Source of the DNA: Manihot esculenta
Taxonomy: Eukaryota > Streptophyta > Magnoliopsida > Malpighiales > Euphorbiaceae
Assembly: GCF_001659605.2 (NCBI RefSeq)
Contig: NC_035164.2
Span: 12,946,906-13,010,905, forward strand
Length of the DNA: 64,000 bases
Direction: 5' to 3'
The notes beneath the pieces are model-generated. The model saw only the letters and a list, made by a program, of their open reading frames with translations. It had not been told where the DNA came from and searched no databases. The position numbers were made by a program, and so were the translations under genes. Positions 12,025-23,500 of this stretch are shown here, one piece after another (the stretch's first letter is position 1; each line of letters begins with the position of its first letter).

Positions 12025-13488
12025 GATAAGCGGTTGTCGAAGCCGTCAAAAATAAACCTATTAAACAATCAATAATAAACTTGTAGATAGTGGCAATAGG
12101 GTCGAACCACAGAGAATTGACACCAATGATTTCCTAATAATGACTAGGTCAAGTAAATAACAAGTAAATAAAAGAGGGGGTTTGTTTTGATGAGTTAAAA
12201 TCTAAAAGCAAAAGAGAACAATAATTTAATTGAAAAGGAATTTCAATGAGAAAGAGATTCTAGCCGAAGTGTGAGCCTAATTCAGTTTGTTCATATTTGA
12301 TCATTGATTACTAAAGACTCCTATTTGATTTCAATAAATCAGTTTTGGTTGTGGAAGACGCTTCTCACAATCCAAATTCCTCCTTAGTTCTAGTTGGATT
12401 AGGAAACGTTCGCTAATCAAACACTGATCAACAAGTTGCCAAGGAACGTCCTTGGGGCATTTAGCATCGAACAACCGTTGATCGCATTAAGACTTAGAGA
12501 AACCCAATTCTATCATTGCCAACCGCGTGGTCAAGGCTAGGTTATGCAACTGATTATATTTATGTTCAAACAATTTAAGCAATTACGGACCTAAATCATT
12601 CAAACAATTTATCACTTAAGCAATTTAAAAGCAATGGGCCATTATTGATTCTAAAAACCAAGTAATAATTATGGAAAAGATCAGATTGCATAAATATTGA
12701 AACAAACAAGAGTTCAACAATGGAGTATTAAACCTCCCAAATCATCACAAATCTGAATATTCTCAACTTCAACTAGAAAAGAATGAATTTAGCCACTCAT
12801 GGTGACTAAAATACACAAAAGATGAAAAAGAAAGAAGAGATTGCTGCGTTTCTGGAGAGTTTCTGAAGCTGAGAGGTGATCAGAAGATGTCCTTGCTGGT
12901 TTGGAGGTTGCTCTTTTATAGCTGAAGAATTCCATCCTTCTAGGGTTTTGAAATCCCTTTTTAATTTGGCTTGTGATTCCTCTTTTGATGTTGAATTTAA
13001 TTGCAACTGGAATTCCTCAAGTGAGAGACTCTTTCGTGGCTCTTGGAATTGTTTTGGTAGTGATTGAGTTGGATTTGGACTTCTGAAAACTCAAAATTCA
13101 GTTTCCTGAACAATTTCCCGCTCTGCTGTATTTTCTGCTGTCATTGTGATCGGGGCAGTGATTTGGGCAAATCACTGGTCCAATCACTTTCTGCAAGTCT
13201 ATGCTATCTCTGCTAATGATCTGGACAGTTTCTGCGAGTGATTTGGGCAAATCACTGACCTCATCACTTTTTCTGTTGCCTCCAGGTTTCTGCTTCAGCT
13301 TGATTTAGGCAGTGATTTGGGCAAATCACTGATCCAATCACTTTTCTGTCATTTTCTGCACTTTTTCTCCATCTTTTCAATTTCTTCCTTTTCTACAAAA
13401 CCATAACAAAAACACAATTTAAGCTAGAAAAATGTGTAAATAAACAGTAAATAATATATTAAAAACATGGTTAAATTATGCTTGATCA
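12025..13488 (-). repeat. 5' LTR of element B
   Basis: About 1464 bp, ends TG...CA on the minus strand (TGATCAAGC...GCTTATCA). It carries three perfect GTGATTTGGGCAAATCAC copies (13158-13175, 13238-13255, 13312-13329). It keeps the segment near its 3' end that the LTR of A has lost. Beyond 13488 the sequence changes at once to a Tekay-like LTR. Confidence 0.92.
12914..12921 (-). promoter_or_regulatory. TATA box in 5' LTR of element B
   Basis: CTATAAAA on the minus strand, in the same LTR position as in A and G. Confidence 0.6.
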
Positions 13489-15462
13489 ACATTACATGTC
13501 CACACAACTCTAATCTATTACAAAGCCACAACCTTAACTCTTGAGACTTCCCAATCATCCTCAGACCTGCAACACTAGGGTTAGGGGAGAGGGGTGAGCT
13601 AAAAAGCCCAGTGAGTAGAAACAATGCACAATAATAATCATATGCTATCATGGAATGCGTCACAGCACAAACATTTCACATAACGGATGGACATGACCAC
13701 CAAAACTCCCTCTGTCTGTAACATAACATGGTGCCCGGCCCTTCGGGCTCCTCAGGACTTCATTATGCCCGGCCCTTCGGGCTCCTCAGGACTTTATTAA
13801 CATATCATAAATAGAGCTATTGGGGTCGCCTTGGTCCATCCACATCAACAGAAAATAATGCAATGCGTCATATTCGTGATTTCTAATGCAAGCAACCTAT
13901 TACATATACATGGCATTCATGATGCGTGAAACATGCTTAAAACATTTGAGTTAGTTCTACTCACCTCTGGCAGACGCTGGACTGACTCTGCAACAGCTAG
14001 CACTGCTGGCCTCCTCGGTCCCTCGGGTCCGATCCTACACAGGTGGACTCGAATGAGGTGCCAAACACACTCTAAACAACTCATAAACAACTCCCCAAAA
14101 ACCCCCTAGAACATCACTTAAACATGCATAACATACAACCATGAAAAGGCTGGATAGAGCATTTTCGGCGGCACCTTCGGCGGCCGAACTCTCTCTCCAG
14201 AGACGAAACTCGGGCACTTTCGGCGGCACCTTCGGCGGTCGAAAGTCCCTCTCCAGAGACGAAAGTCAGGCACTTTCGGCGGCCGAACCTTCCTTCGGCG
14301 GCCGAAAGTATGCTTTCAAGCCAAAACTCAACTTTCGGGGGCAAGGTTAGGCGGCCAAACCATGCATCCACAGGAAGGTTCGGCGGCCGAAACTACCTTC
14401 GGCGGCCAAACCTGAGTTCGTCCAGAACTCAGCCTCTCATGCATACAAGCCTCCCAAACCTTCCAAACGCCCCAAAACAAGCACCCAACCTTACCAAAAC
14501 ATGCATTAACTATTCTACAACATGCAACCAAGCACATAGGGGTCTCAAACTATCCTAAACCCCAACAACACTACATACATTATACATAAACACACATTTG
14601 CATAAAGGGTAATATAAACCCTCAACCTTATGCATTTGTTCTAAAACAACCCAAATCCTCACATACTCTTTCCCCATCATGCATACTCACTCCCACATGC
14701 ATAGACTAGTTTAAACTTTCAACATATCATCACATAAACACTCATAAACATACATTTACATAAAAACTCACATAAACCTTAACATGCATACCTACCCATA
14801 CTCAACCATTAAAACCTCTTAAAACTTCATTAAAACATAAAGAAAAGCAAAGATCTACACTTACCTCTTGGAGATTGAGGGTTGGTGTGATCCTTAATTC
14901 AGAGATGGGAGGAAACTACTCCTTGAGTCTCCAAGCTCCCAAAAACGTAGATCTAAGCTTAAAAACTCTTCAAAACAACAATGAAACTCATAAAAATATG
15001 AAGGAAATGAAGAAAAACATGAAAACGGCCAAGGGAGGACAAAAACTCACCTGAGCTCGAGAATGGGGAGAAAACTCGCCCATTTCCGATCTGAGGGCTC
15101 TTTATAGGTGGCCTGGTCAAAGACTTTCGGCAGCCTAACGTGCCCCCTAAACTCATGCATGTTCAGCGGCCGAACCTTGGTTCGTTCAAACAAAGCTTTC
15201 GGAGGCCAAAAGCGCTCCCAAAACTTACCCATGTTCGGCGGCCGAACTTCACTTTCGGCGGCCGAACCTGGCAAATGCCTCCTAGGTCTTTTCTTTTCAA
15301 AACTCAATTCCTTTTCCATTTAAAATCATAAAATCAGTAAAAACATTTTAGAAACACATTTTACCCCTCTAGAAGCCTCTGGCATCTTCAGAATTCCAGA
15401 TTCCAACGGAGATTCCGCCGGAAGGTAGGGATTCCGATGCCGGAATCTAGCCGGGTATTACA
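13489..15462 (-). repeat. 3' LTR of element C, truncated by insertion of B
   Basis: Homologous to 18525-20574 and ending CCGGGTATTACA (plus-strand view), with TTCGGCGGCCGAA clusters at about 14160-14410 and 15165-15270. It has two copies of the CCCGGCCCTTCGGGCTCCTC minirepeat (about 13734-13798) where the partner LTR has three. Its start, ACATT, is the probable target duplication of B. Long Gly/Arg-rich frames here are translations of the GC-rich motif and not genes. Confidence 0.9.
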
Positions 15463-15476
15463 TTCTTCCCCCCTTT
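15463..15476 (-). other. Polypurine tract of element C
   Basis: On the minus strand AAAGGGGGGAAGAA directly precedes the LTR start TGTAATACCCGG. This fixes the orientation of the element. Confidence 0.8.
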
Positions 15477-15569
15477 AAGAACATTCGTCCCCGAATGTTC
15501 CACAAACAAACAGGCATTCTCAAAACATAGCATCAATCATACATAAACAAGCAAGCAACAAGCAAGCAA

Positions 15570-16793
15570 AACTTAAAAACCTCTCTCATAAAAGAGAGAC
15601 ACACGGGCACTGCTGGAGCAAGAACTCCCGGGTCCTCCAAACACACCTTTCCATACTGTGGCAATCCCAAAGGACTTACACCATCAAGATTCCTTGTTCC
15701 TCAACTTCCTGACTTATGCGTCCATGATCTGCACTAACCGCTCAACATAGGTGAGATCCCTTGAGATCTCAACCTCTGGTTCTTTAAGAACCTCACTCGG
15801 ATCTGACACGAGCTTCCATAACACAGGAACATGGAAATCCGAATGGACTTTCTCCATAGGAAATCACCCCCTCCATTGGAGACACCTTAGCAATACCCAA
15901 CCTTCTCCTGAACTCAACACACTTACAAAGCGCTACTCTGATCCTTACTCTTTTCTCTTCATTTTTACTAACTGGCTTCTTCTCACTACTAACCCAAAAC
16001 TAACTCTAACTCTCACAGGTAGTACCCGAATTTCAGATCTATCTTGGAAAACAATCAGCTCCCACTAGCTATTCCAATAGATCATCAATCCTGCATGGGA
16101 ATACCCGCCCTTGGTAGTGACATTGGTCAACTGCTTGCAGTTGTAACAAAGTCTCAAGGATCCATCCTTCTTTTCCCACAACCACACTGGAGCAATCCGG
16201 GGTGAGGTACTAGGTCAGATAAAACCCCTTATCTACCAAGTCTCACAACTGCTCTAACAACTCCTACAACTCTATAGGTGCCATCTTGTAGGGAAGGATA
16301 GAAATGGTTCTGGGTCCAGACACCACTCCTATGCTCAACTCCATTTCCCTAACAGATGGTGAACCTGACAACTCGTCTGGGAAAACATCTAAAACTCTCT
16401 AACCAAAGACACTGAGGTTGGTTCCCTGACCCGACTGCAAAACTCTCAAACAAGAGCTAGAACCCTCTGACAACCCCTCCTATGCACCTTACGAACCTGA
16501 CAGGCTGATATCAAACCTCTAGGCATCCCTACTGTCCCCTCAACAGACTACCTCTGACCCATCCTATCCTCTGACCTGACTACCTTGTCTCTACAGACCA
16601 AGATAGCACCACAAGTAGAAAAACCCAGTCCAACCCTAAACTGACGTCCAGACAGTCAAGTCTAGGACCTCAAAGTCGGGTGGAAGGCATCTACCCTCAA
16701 TTGTCACAGAACTGAACCGGCAGAATGACTCTGCCACAGATGGATCACACTCGGGTCCACTGACCCAAAGAGAACACTCTAGCCCAGAAGCTA
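15570..16793 (-). pseudogene. Element C pol remnant: PR linker, RT start and integrase tail
   Basis: Read on the minus strand through many stops and frameshifts. At 16080-16370 are recognisable RT leader pieces: VFPDELSGSPSVREMELSI, GPRTISILPYKMAP, then WEKKDGSLRLC and KQLTNVT, matching the usual chromovirus PYRMAP...KKDGSLRLCIDYRQLN. At 16020-16060 a trace of the SKIDL block remains. The sequence then jumps to the end of integrase at about 15720-15850 (DFHVPVLWKLVSDPSEVL, DLTYVERLVQIMD) and the C-terminal LRNK block near 15700. The catalytic RT core, RNase H and integrase core are deleted. It cannot make an enzyme. Confidence 0.8.
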
Positions 16794-17666
16794 TCAACTC
16801 AACCCCTCGACGGCTCCTAGAGCAACTAAAGAAAGAGAAACACCAGGGTTCACAACAACATACACATCATAACATTCAAAAGTGAGCGTACCTGGCACCA
16901 CCATGTTCGATGTGTCTGCCTCCTGCTGAGCTTGGGTGAAGATCCGAGCTGAAGCTGACGGACCTTCTCCACGGGAACCTGAAGAATGAGGGACTAACCC
17001 TCTCCCTCTGCCTTGACCACTAACCTGAACCATGGCTGGAACTGCTGGCTGAGCCGCTCTACCTGAAGATGCCCGCTGAGACTGTGCCAACCAGGGCGCA
17101 ATGGGACACTCACGTACCATGTGCCCTTCCTGACCGCATCTAAAACATAGATTAGTCCCAATCAGACAGACTCCCTTGTGCGGCCTTCCGCACCTCAAGC
17201 ATCTTGAACTGCCTGAGCCAGAGCTCGAACCATCACCTAATCCCAGACTAGCCTTCAAATTCTTCCAAAACTTCTTCCTCTTCCCCCTCAGGGTTCTGCC
17301 CCACTTCTTACTTTTCGTGGAGGCTGTACTCAGAGTGGAGGGATCAATCCCTCCTGAACTTGAAATTCTGGAATCCTGAGTCTGAGCATCCTCCAGAAAA
17401 ACTCCCATACCTTCTTCTGGCACTCTGATTCCCAAACTGACATCTCTTCTCTGAACCTCCAACTCTACTTCCCTCGCACTAGCTGACATCCTTCTTGGAG
17501 CCATTCCTTCTCTGCTCACATCAAAAGACCTTCCAGGGTCCCTTGATGTTCCCCATCTGCTGACTCCCCACAACTGCGCTCTTGGCAGAGCAGGGGGAAA
17601 GGTGTCCATACCTTCCCTCTCAAATGGAACTCCAGTCGATTCCACAGATCGATGAGCACCTCGCAT
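16794..17666 (-). CDS. Element C gag-like protein with two zinc knuckles, fused to decayed protease start
   Basis: Open frame of about 290 aa from MRGAHRSVES. It has a basic N-terminus, a Ser/Thr/Lys region (KSKKWGRTLRGKRKKFW), a variant knuckle CLRCGRPHKGVC and a canonical CX2CX4HX4C knuckle CFRCGQEGHMVREC, then a Gly/Arg/Ser tail. The usual capsid core between the N-terminus and the knuckles is missing, so it could bind nucleic acid but hardly build a particle. The last 30 residues align with the start of chromovirus protease, where the active-site D(S/P)GAT is replaced by NPGVS; the catalytic Asp has become Asn. The ATG was chosen because sequence before it resembles a splice acceptor (TTCTTCAG). 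Confidence 0.75.
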   Translation of the reverse strand: MRGAHRSVESTGVPFEREGMDTFPPALPRAQLWGVSRWGTSRDPGRSFDVSREGMAPRRMSASAREVELEVQRRDVSLGIRVPEEGMGVFLEDAQTQDSRISSSGGIDPSTLSTASTKSKKWGRTLRGKRKKFWKNLKASLGLGDGSSSGSGSSRCLRCGRPHKGVCLIGTNLCFRCGQEGHMVRECPIAPWLAQSQRASSGRAAQPAVPAMVQVSGQGRGRGLVPHSSGSRGEGPSASARIFTQAQQEADTSNMVVPGTLTFECYDVYVVVNPGVSLSLVALGAVEGLS

Positions 17667-17970
17667 TCTGGCTCCTCTGAAGAACAACACACAAGCATAC
17701 AAACAATCATTAGCATCATATGGTTCATATGAAAACACATGAACCTGCAACATACATAGCATACATAACATAACATTGATGCACATGTATAAAATCATGG
17801 CATTTCACATCATTATCAAACAAGACAGGACTCTACATCCTATCCTAGTGGACATGATTTTGCCTATTGTGCTTGCCCTTCTATGACTTCTAGACTAACC
17901 TTTTTCCGATGTGGGATATCTCTAATCCTTGAGCATCTTTGCTCAACACACCGTACTGATGAGGCCCTAT
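17667..17970 (-). other. Leader between primer site and gag of element C
   Basis: About 300 bp of AT-rich untranslated leader. An acceptor-like TTGTTCTTCAG lies just before the gag ATG, and the equivalent region of D (39000-39247) is closely similar. No gene seen. Confidence 0.55.
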
Positions 17971-17982
17971 GCTCTGATACCA
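17971..17982 (-). other. Primer binding site of element C (initiator tRNA-Met type)
   Basis: On the minus strand TGGTATCAGAGC starts 3 bp after the LTR end and is complementary to the 3' end of plant initiator tRNA-Met, the usual primer of chromoviruses. Confidence 0.85.
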
Positions 17983-17985
17983 CTC

Positions 17986-20574
17986 TGTAATGACCCGAAA
18001 ACTAATACCCCTCTATAACGGCCCAGACCGCTACCGGCGCTAGGATCCAGATCGGCTTAAGGCCGCCGGGACCCGTAGCAAGCCAAACATACATCCTATC
18101 ACCTGGTCAAATCCCATACATGATCAAAACTTTAACAAAAAAACTTAAACATCTGATGTATATCCCGAGCCTGACCTGTATGCGACATAACTGAAAACAT
18201 AAAGAAACCCCCTACTAGAGCCCTCATCAAAACTCTAGCTGAGTCAACATAACATACATCAAGCCGGAGTCACATCCAAAGAACTAGAACCTAACCTGTG
18301 TATGCATCAGACCACAAACATAAGACCTCTACTAGGGTCCTCCTCAAATACTCTAGCGTGGTAACACAACACATGCCACAAGTTCAGTTCAAACACAACT
18401 CAACATTAAACCATAACATACATCATGTACTAAAAAGGGACTAACCAAGTCTTAGGGCTAAGCACAGTACTAATCCATAAACATAATTCTACTTTACTTA
18501 CATTACAATACATTATCTCAGTTTACATTACATGTCCACACAACTCTAATCTATTACAAAGCCACAACCTTAACTCTTGAGACTTCCCAATCATCCTCAG
18601 ACCTGCAACACTGGGGTTAGGGGAGAGGGGTGAGCTAAAAAGCCCAGTGAGTAGAAACAATGCACAATAATAATCATATGCTATCATGGAATGCGTCACA
18701 GCACAAACATTTCACATAACGGATGGACATGACCACCAAAACTCCCTCTGTCTGTAACATAACATGGTGCCCGGCCCTTCGGGCTCCTCAGGACTTCATT
18801 ATGCCCGGCCCTTCGGGCTCCTCAGGACTTCATTATGCCCAGCCCTTCGGGCTCCTCAGGACTTTATTAACATATCATAAATAGGGCTATTGGGGTTGCC
18901 TTGGTCCATCCACATCAACAGAAAATAATGCAATGCGTCATATTCGTGATCTCTAATGCAAGCAACCTATTACATATACATGGCATTCATGATGCGTGAA
19001 ACATGCTTAAAACATTTGAGTTAGTTCTACTCACCTCTGGCAGACGCTGGACTGACTCTGCAACAGCTAGCACTGCTGGCCTCCTCGGTTCCTCAGGTCC
19101 GATCCTACACAGGTGGACTCGAATGAGGTGCCAAAAACACTTTAAACAACTCATAAACAACTCCCCAAAAATCCCCTAGAACGTCACTTAAACATGCATA
19201 ACATACAACCATGAAAAGGCTGGACAGGGCATTTTCGGCGGCACCTTCGGCGGCCGAACCCTCTCTCCAGAGACGAAACTCGGGACTTTCGGCGGCACCT
19301 TCAGCGGTCGAAAGTCCCTCTCCAGAGATGAAAGTCAGGCACTTTCGGCGACCGAACCTTCCTTCGGCGGCCGAAAGTCTGCTTTCAAGCCAAAACTCAA
19401 CTTTCGGGGGCAAGGTTAGGCGGCCAAACCATGCATCCACAGGAAGGTTCGGCGGCCGAAACTACCTTCAGCGGCCGAACCTGAGTTCGTCCAGAACTCA
19501 GCCTCTCATGCATACAAGCCTCCCAAACCTTCCAAACACCCTAAAACAAGCACCCAACCTTACCAAAACATGCATTAACTATTCTACAACATGCAACTAA
19601 GCACATAAGGGTCTCAAACTATCCTAAACCCCAACAACACTACATACATTATACATAAACACACATTTGCATAAAGGGTAACATAAACCCTCAACCTTAT
19701 GCATTTGTTCTAAAACAACCCAAATCCTCACATACTCTCTCCCCATCATGCATACTCACTCCCACATGCATAGACTAGTTTAAACTTCCAACATATCATC
19801 ACATAAACACTCATAAAACATACATTTACATAAAAACTCACATAAACCTTAACATGCATACCTACCCATACTCAACCATTAAAACCTCTTAAAACTTCAT
19901 TAAAACATAAAGGAAAGCAAAGATCTACACTTACCTCTTGGAGATCGAGGGTTGGTGTGATCCCTAATTCGAAGATGGGAGGAAACTACTCCTTGAGTCT
20001 CCAAGCTCCCAAAAATGTAGATTTAAGCTTGAAAACGCTTCAATACAACAATGAAACTCATAAAAACATGAAGGAAATGAAGAAAAACATGAAAACGACT
20101 AAGGGAGGACAAAAACTCACCTGAGCTCGAGAATTGGGAGAAAACTCGCCCATTTCCGTTCTGAGGGCTTTTTATAGGTGGCCTGGTCAAAGACCTTCGG
20201 CAGCCTAACGTGCCCCCTAAACTCATGCATGTTCGGCGGCCGAACTTGACTTTCGGCGGCCAAACCTTGGTTCGTTCAAACAAAGCTTTTGGAGGCCAAA
20301 AGCGCTCCCAAAACTTACCCATGTTCAGCGGTCGAACTTCACTTTCGGCGGCCGAACCTGGCAAATGCCTCCTAGGTCTTTTCTTTTCAAAACTCAATTC
20401 CTTTTCCATTTAAAATCATAAAATCAGTAAAAACATTTTAGAAACACATTTTACCCCTCTAGAAGCCTCTGGCATCCTCAGAATTCCAGATTCCAATGGA
20501 GATTCTGCCGGAAGGTAGGGATTCCGATGCCGGAAGGTAGGGATTCCGATGCCGGAATCTAGCCGGGTATTACA
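17986..20574 (-). repeat. 5' LTR of element C
   Basis: About 2589 bp, minus-strand ends TGTAATACCCGGC...GGTCATTACA. It contains a TATA box CTATAAAAA (20169-20177), clusters of TTCGGCGGCCGAA on both sides of it (19230-19490, 20230-20360), three copies of a CCCGGCCCTTCGGGCTCCTC minirepeat (about 18770-18870) and a 22-bp duplication near 20510-20550. It is followed without a gap by satellite starting GTGCC, the likely target duplication. Confidence 0.9.
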
Positions 20575-23500
20575 GTGCCTTTCTTATCCCAAAATATTAT
20601 AATCATACATTATAAACAAATTGTTATTTATTAGTAATCATTAATTCAAATATTTAATTAAAATAAAACTTTAATTGTTCACTTTAATTAGTTTAAAGTC
20701 AAGAATATTAAAAAAGAAATGATGGATCCAAAATAAATAACAGTGCCTTTCTTACCCCAAAATAATATACTTATACATTATAAACAAACTTGTTATCTAT
20801 TAGTAATCATTTATTCAAATGTTCAATTAAAATAAAATTTTAATTGTTTACTGTAATTAGTTTAAAGTCAAGAACATTAAAAAAAATGATGGGGCGCAAA
20901 TTATACAACAGTGCCTGAACATTAAAAAATAAATAATGGGCGCTACATAAACGATGGTGCCTTTCTTACCCAAAATATTATAATCATACATTATAAAAAA
21001 AATATAATAATTATTATAAATTATTTATACAAATTCAATTAAAATAAAACTTATTTAATTAGTTGAAAGTCAAAAACATTCAAAAAGGAACGATAGGGCG
21101 CAAAATAAACGACAGTATATTTCTTACCCCAAAATATTATACTCATACATTATAAGCAAAATTGTTATTCATTAGTAATCATTTATTCTGATATTCAATT
21201 AAAACAAAAATTTAATTGTTCACTTTAATTAGTTTAAAGTCAAGAACATTTAAAAAAAAACAATAGGGCGCAAAATAAACGACAGTGTCTGAACATTAAA
21301 AAAGAAATGATGGGTACAAAATAAATAACAACGCCTATGTTACCCAAAATATTATACTCATACATTTTAAACAAAATATAATAATTATTTGCAATTATTT
21401 ATTCAAATATTCAATTAAAATAAAACTTGTTTAATTAGTTTAAAGTCAAGAAGATTAAAAAAAGAAACGATAGTGCGCAAAATAAACGTCAGTGCCTTAC
21501 TTATTCCAAAATATTAGTCATATATTATAAGCAAAATTGTTGTTCATTAGTAATCAGTTATTCAAATATACAATTAAAATAAAACATTAATTGTTTAATT
21601 TAATTAGTTTAAAGTCATGAACATTAAAAAAGAAATTATAGGGCGCGAAATAAACGACAGTGCCTTTCTTACCCCAAAATATTATACTCATACACTATAA
21701 ATAAAATTGTTATTTATTAGTAATCATTAATTGAAATATTCAATTAAAACAAAACTTTAATTGTTCACTTTAATACGTTTGAAGTCAGAAACATTAAAAA
21801 AGAAACAATGGGCCCAAAATAAATGACAGTGCCCTGCTTACCCTAAAATATTATGCTTATACATTATAAACAAAATTGATATATTTGAGTAATCATTTAT
21901 TTAAATATTCAATTAATATATAACTTTAATTGTTCATTTTATTTAGTTTAAAGTCGAGAACATTAAAAAAGAAATAATGTGGCGCAAAATAAACGATAGT
22001 GTCTTTCTTATCTCAAAATATTATACTTATACATTATAAACATACTTGTTATATATTACTAATCATTTATTCAAATGTTCAATTAAAATAAAACTTTAAT
22101 TATTCACTTTACTTAGTTTAAAGTCAAGAACATTAAAAAATAAATAATGGGGTGCAAAATAAACGACAGTGCCTTCCTTAGCCCAAAATATTATACTCAT
22201 ATATTATAAATAAAATTGTTATTTATTCGTAATTATTTATTCAAATGTTCAATTAAAATAAAACTTTAATTGTTCACCTTAATTAGTTTAAAGTGAAAGA
22301 ACATTAAAAAAGAAACAATGGGGCGCAAAATAAATGACAGTGCCTAAACATTAAAAAGGAAATGATGGTCGCAAAATAAACAACCGTGCCTTTCTTACCC
22401 CAAAATATTATACTCATGCATTTTAAGCAAAATATAATAATTATTAGTAATTATTTATTTTAAATATTCAATTAAAGTAAAACTTGTTTAATTAGTTGAA
22501 AGTCAAGAATATTAAAAAAGAAACGGTAGGGCGCAAAATAAACGACAGTGCCTTTCTTATCCCAAAATATTATACTCATACATTATAAGCAAAATTGTTA
22601 TCTATTAGTAATAATTTATTTAAATGTTCAATTAAAATAAAACTTAATTCTTTACTTTAATTAGTTTGAAGTCATGAACATTAAAAAAGAAAGGATGGGG
22701 CGCAAAATAAACGACAGTGCCTAAACATTAGAAAAGAAATGATGGTTGCAAAATAAACAACTGTGTCTTTCTTACCCCAAAATATTATACTCATACATTT
22801 TAAACAAAATATAATTATTATTAGCAATTATTTATTTAAATATTCAATTAAAATAAACTATGTTTAATTAGTTTAAAGTCAAGAACAATAAAAAGAAACG
22901 ATACGGCGCAAAATAAATTACAATGCCTTTCTTATCCCAAAATATTATATTTATGCATTATAAACAAAATTGTTATTCATTAGTAATCATTTATTCTAAT
23001 ATTCAATTAAAACAAAACTTTAATTGTTCACTTTAATTAGTTTAAATTAAAAAACATTTAAAAAAAAAACAATACGGCGCAAAATAAAAGACAGTGTCTG
23101 AACATTAAAAACGAAATGATGGGTACAAAATAAATAACAGCGCCATTGTTACCGAAAATATTATACTCATACATTTTAAACAAAATATAATAATTATTAG
23201 CAATTATTTATTCAAATATTCAATTAAAATAAAACTTGTTTAATTAGTTTAAAGTCAAGAACATTAAAAAAGAAACGATAGTGCACAAAATAAACGTCAG
23301 TGCCTTACTTACCCCAAAATATTAGTCATATATTATTATAAGCAAAATTGTTATTCATTAGTAATCAGTTATTCAAATATACAATTAAAATAAAACATTA
23401 GTTATTTACTTTAATTAGTTTAAAGTCAAGAACATTAAAAAAGAAACGATAGGGCGCGAAATAAATGACAGTGCCTTTCTTATCCCAAAATATTATACTC

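Larger units (their letters stand above)
3677..13488 (-). mobile_element. Element B: near full-length Athila retrotransposon, degenerate and interrupted
   Basis: On the minus strand it reads 5' LTR (12025-13488), tRNA-Asp primer site, gag, protease, RT, RNase H and integrase in canonical Ty3/gypsy order, then is cut at 3677 by element A. The 3' LTR is outside the window. Lesions seen: a short deletion frameshift in gag near 11400, a TAA stop at about 11039, a -1 frameshift near 9772 in PR, a TAG between RT and RNase H at 8196, and a 2363-bp solo LTR splitting the integrase zinc finger. It is the only element here that retains every pol domain. Its right end abuts a truncated Tekay-like LTR at 13489, which implies that B inserted into element C. 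Confidence 0.92.
13489..20574 (-). mobile_element. Element C: internally deleted Tekay/Del-like chromovirus
   Basis: Two LTRs in the same orientation flank an internal region of only about 2.5 kb. On the minus strand: 5' LTR 17986-20574, initiator-Met primer site, gag with two knuckles, a decayed PR-RT segment, the end of integrase, PPT and 3' LTR. The 3' LTR is cut at 13489, where element B begins; the missing part corresponds to 17986-18524 of the other LTR and would lie left of the window. The right end joins the satellite directly. The LTRs differ by clearly more than those of D, so C is older. C shares its RT truncation with D. Confidence 0.9.

Noticed and set aside
3989..13488. Endogenous pararetrovirus or other virus
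   Set aside because: LTRs, tRNA primer sites, PPTs and target duplications identify LTR retrotransposons. No movement, coat or envelope gene was seen.
14035..15331. Several Gly/Arg/Pro-rich open frames in LTRs (also near 5283, 6014, 19105, 20023, 35943, 36736, 40527, 41256)
   Set aside because: They translate the repeated TTCGGCGGCCGAA motif on either strand. They have no family features and shift with repeat length.
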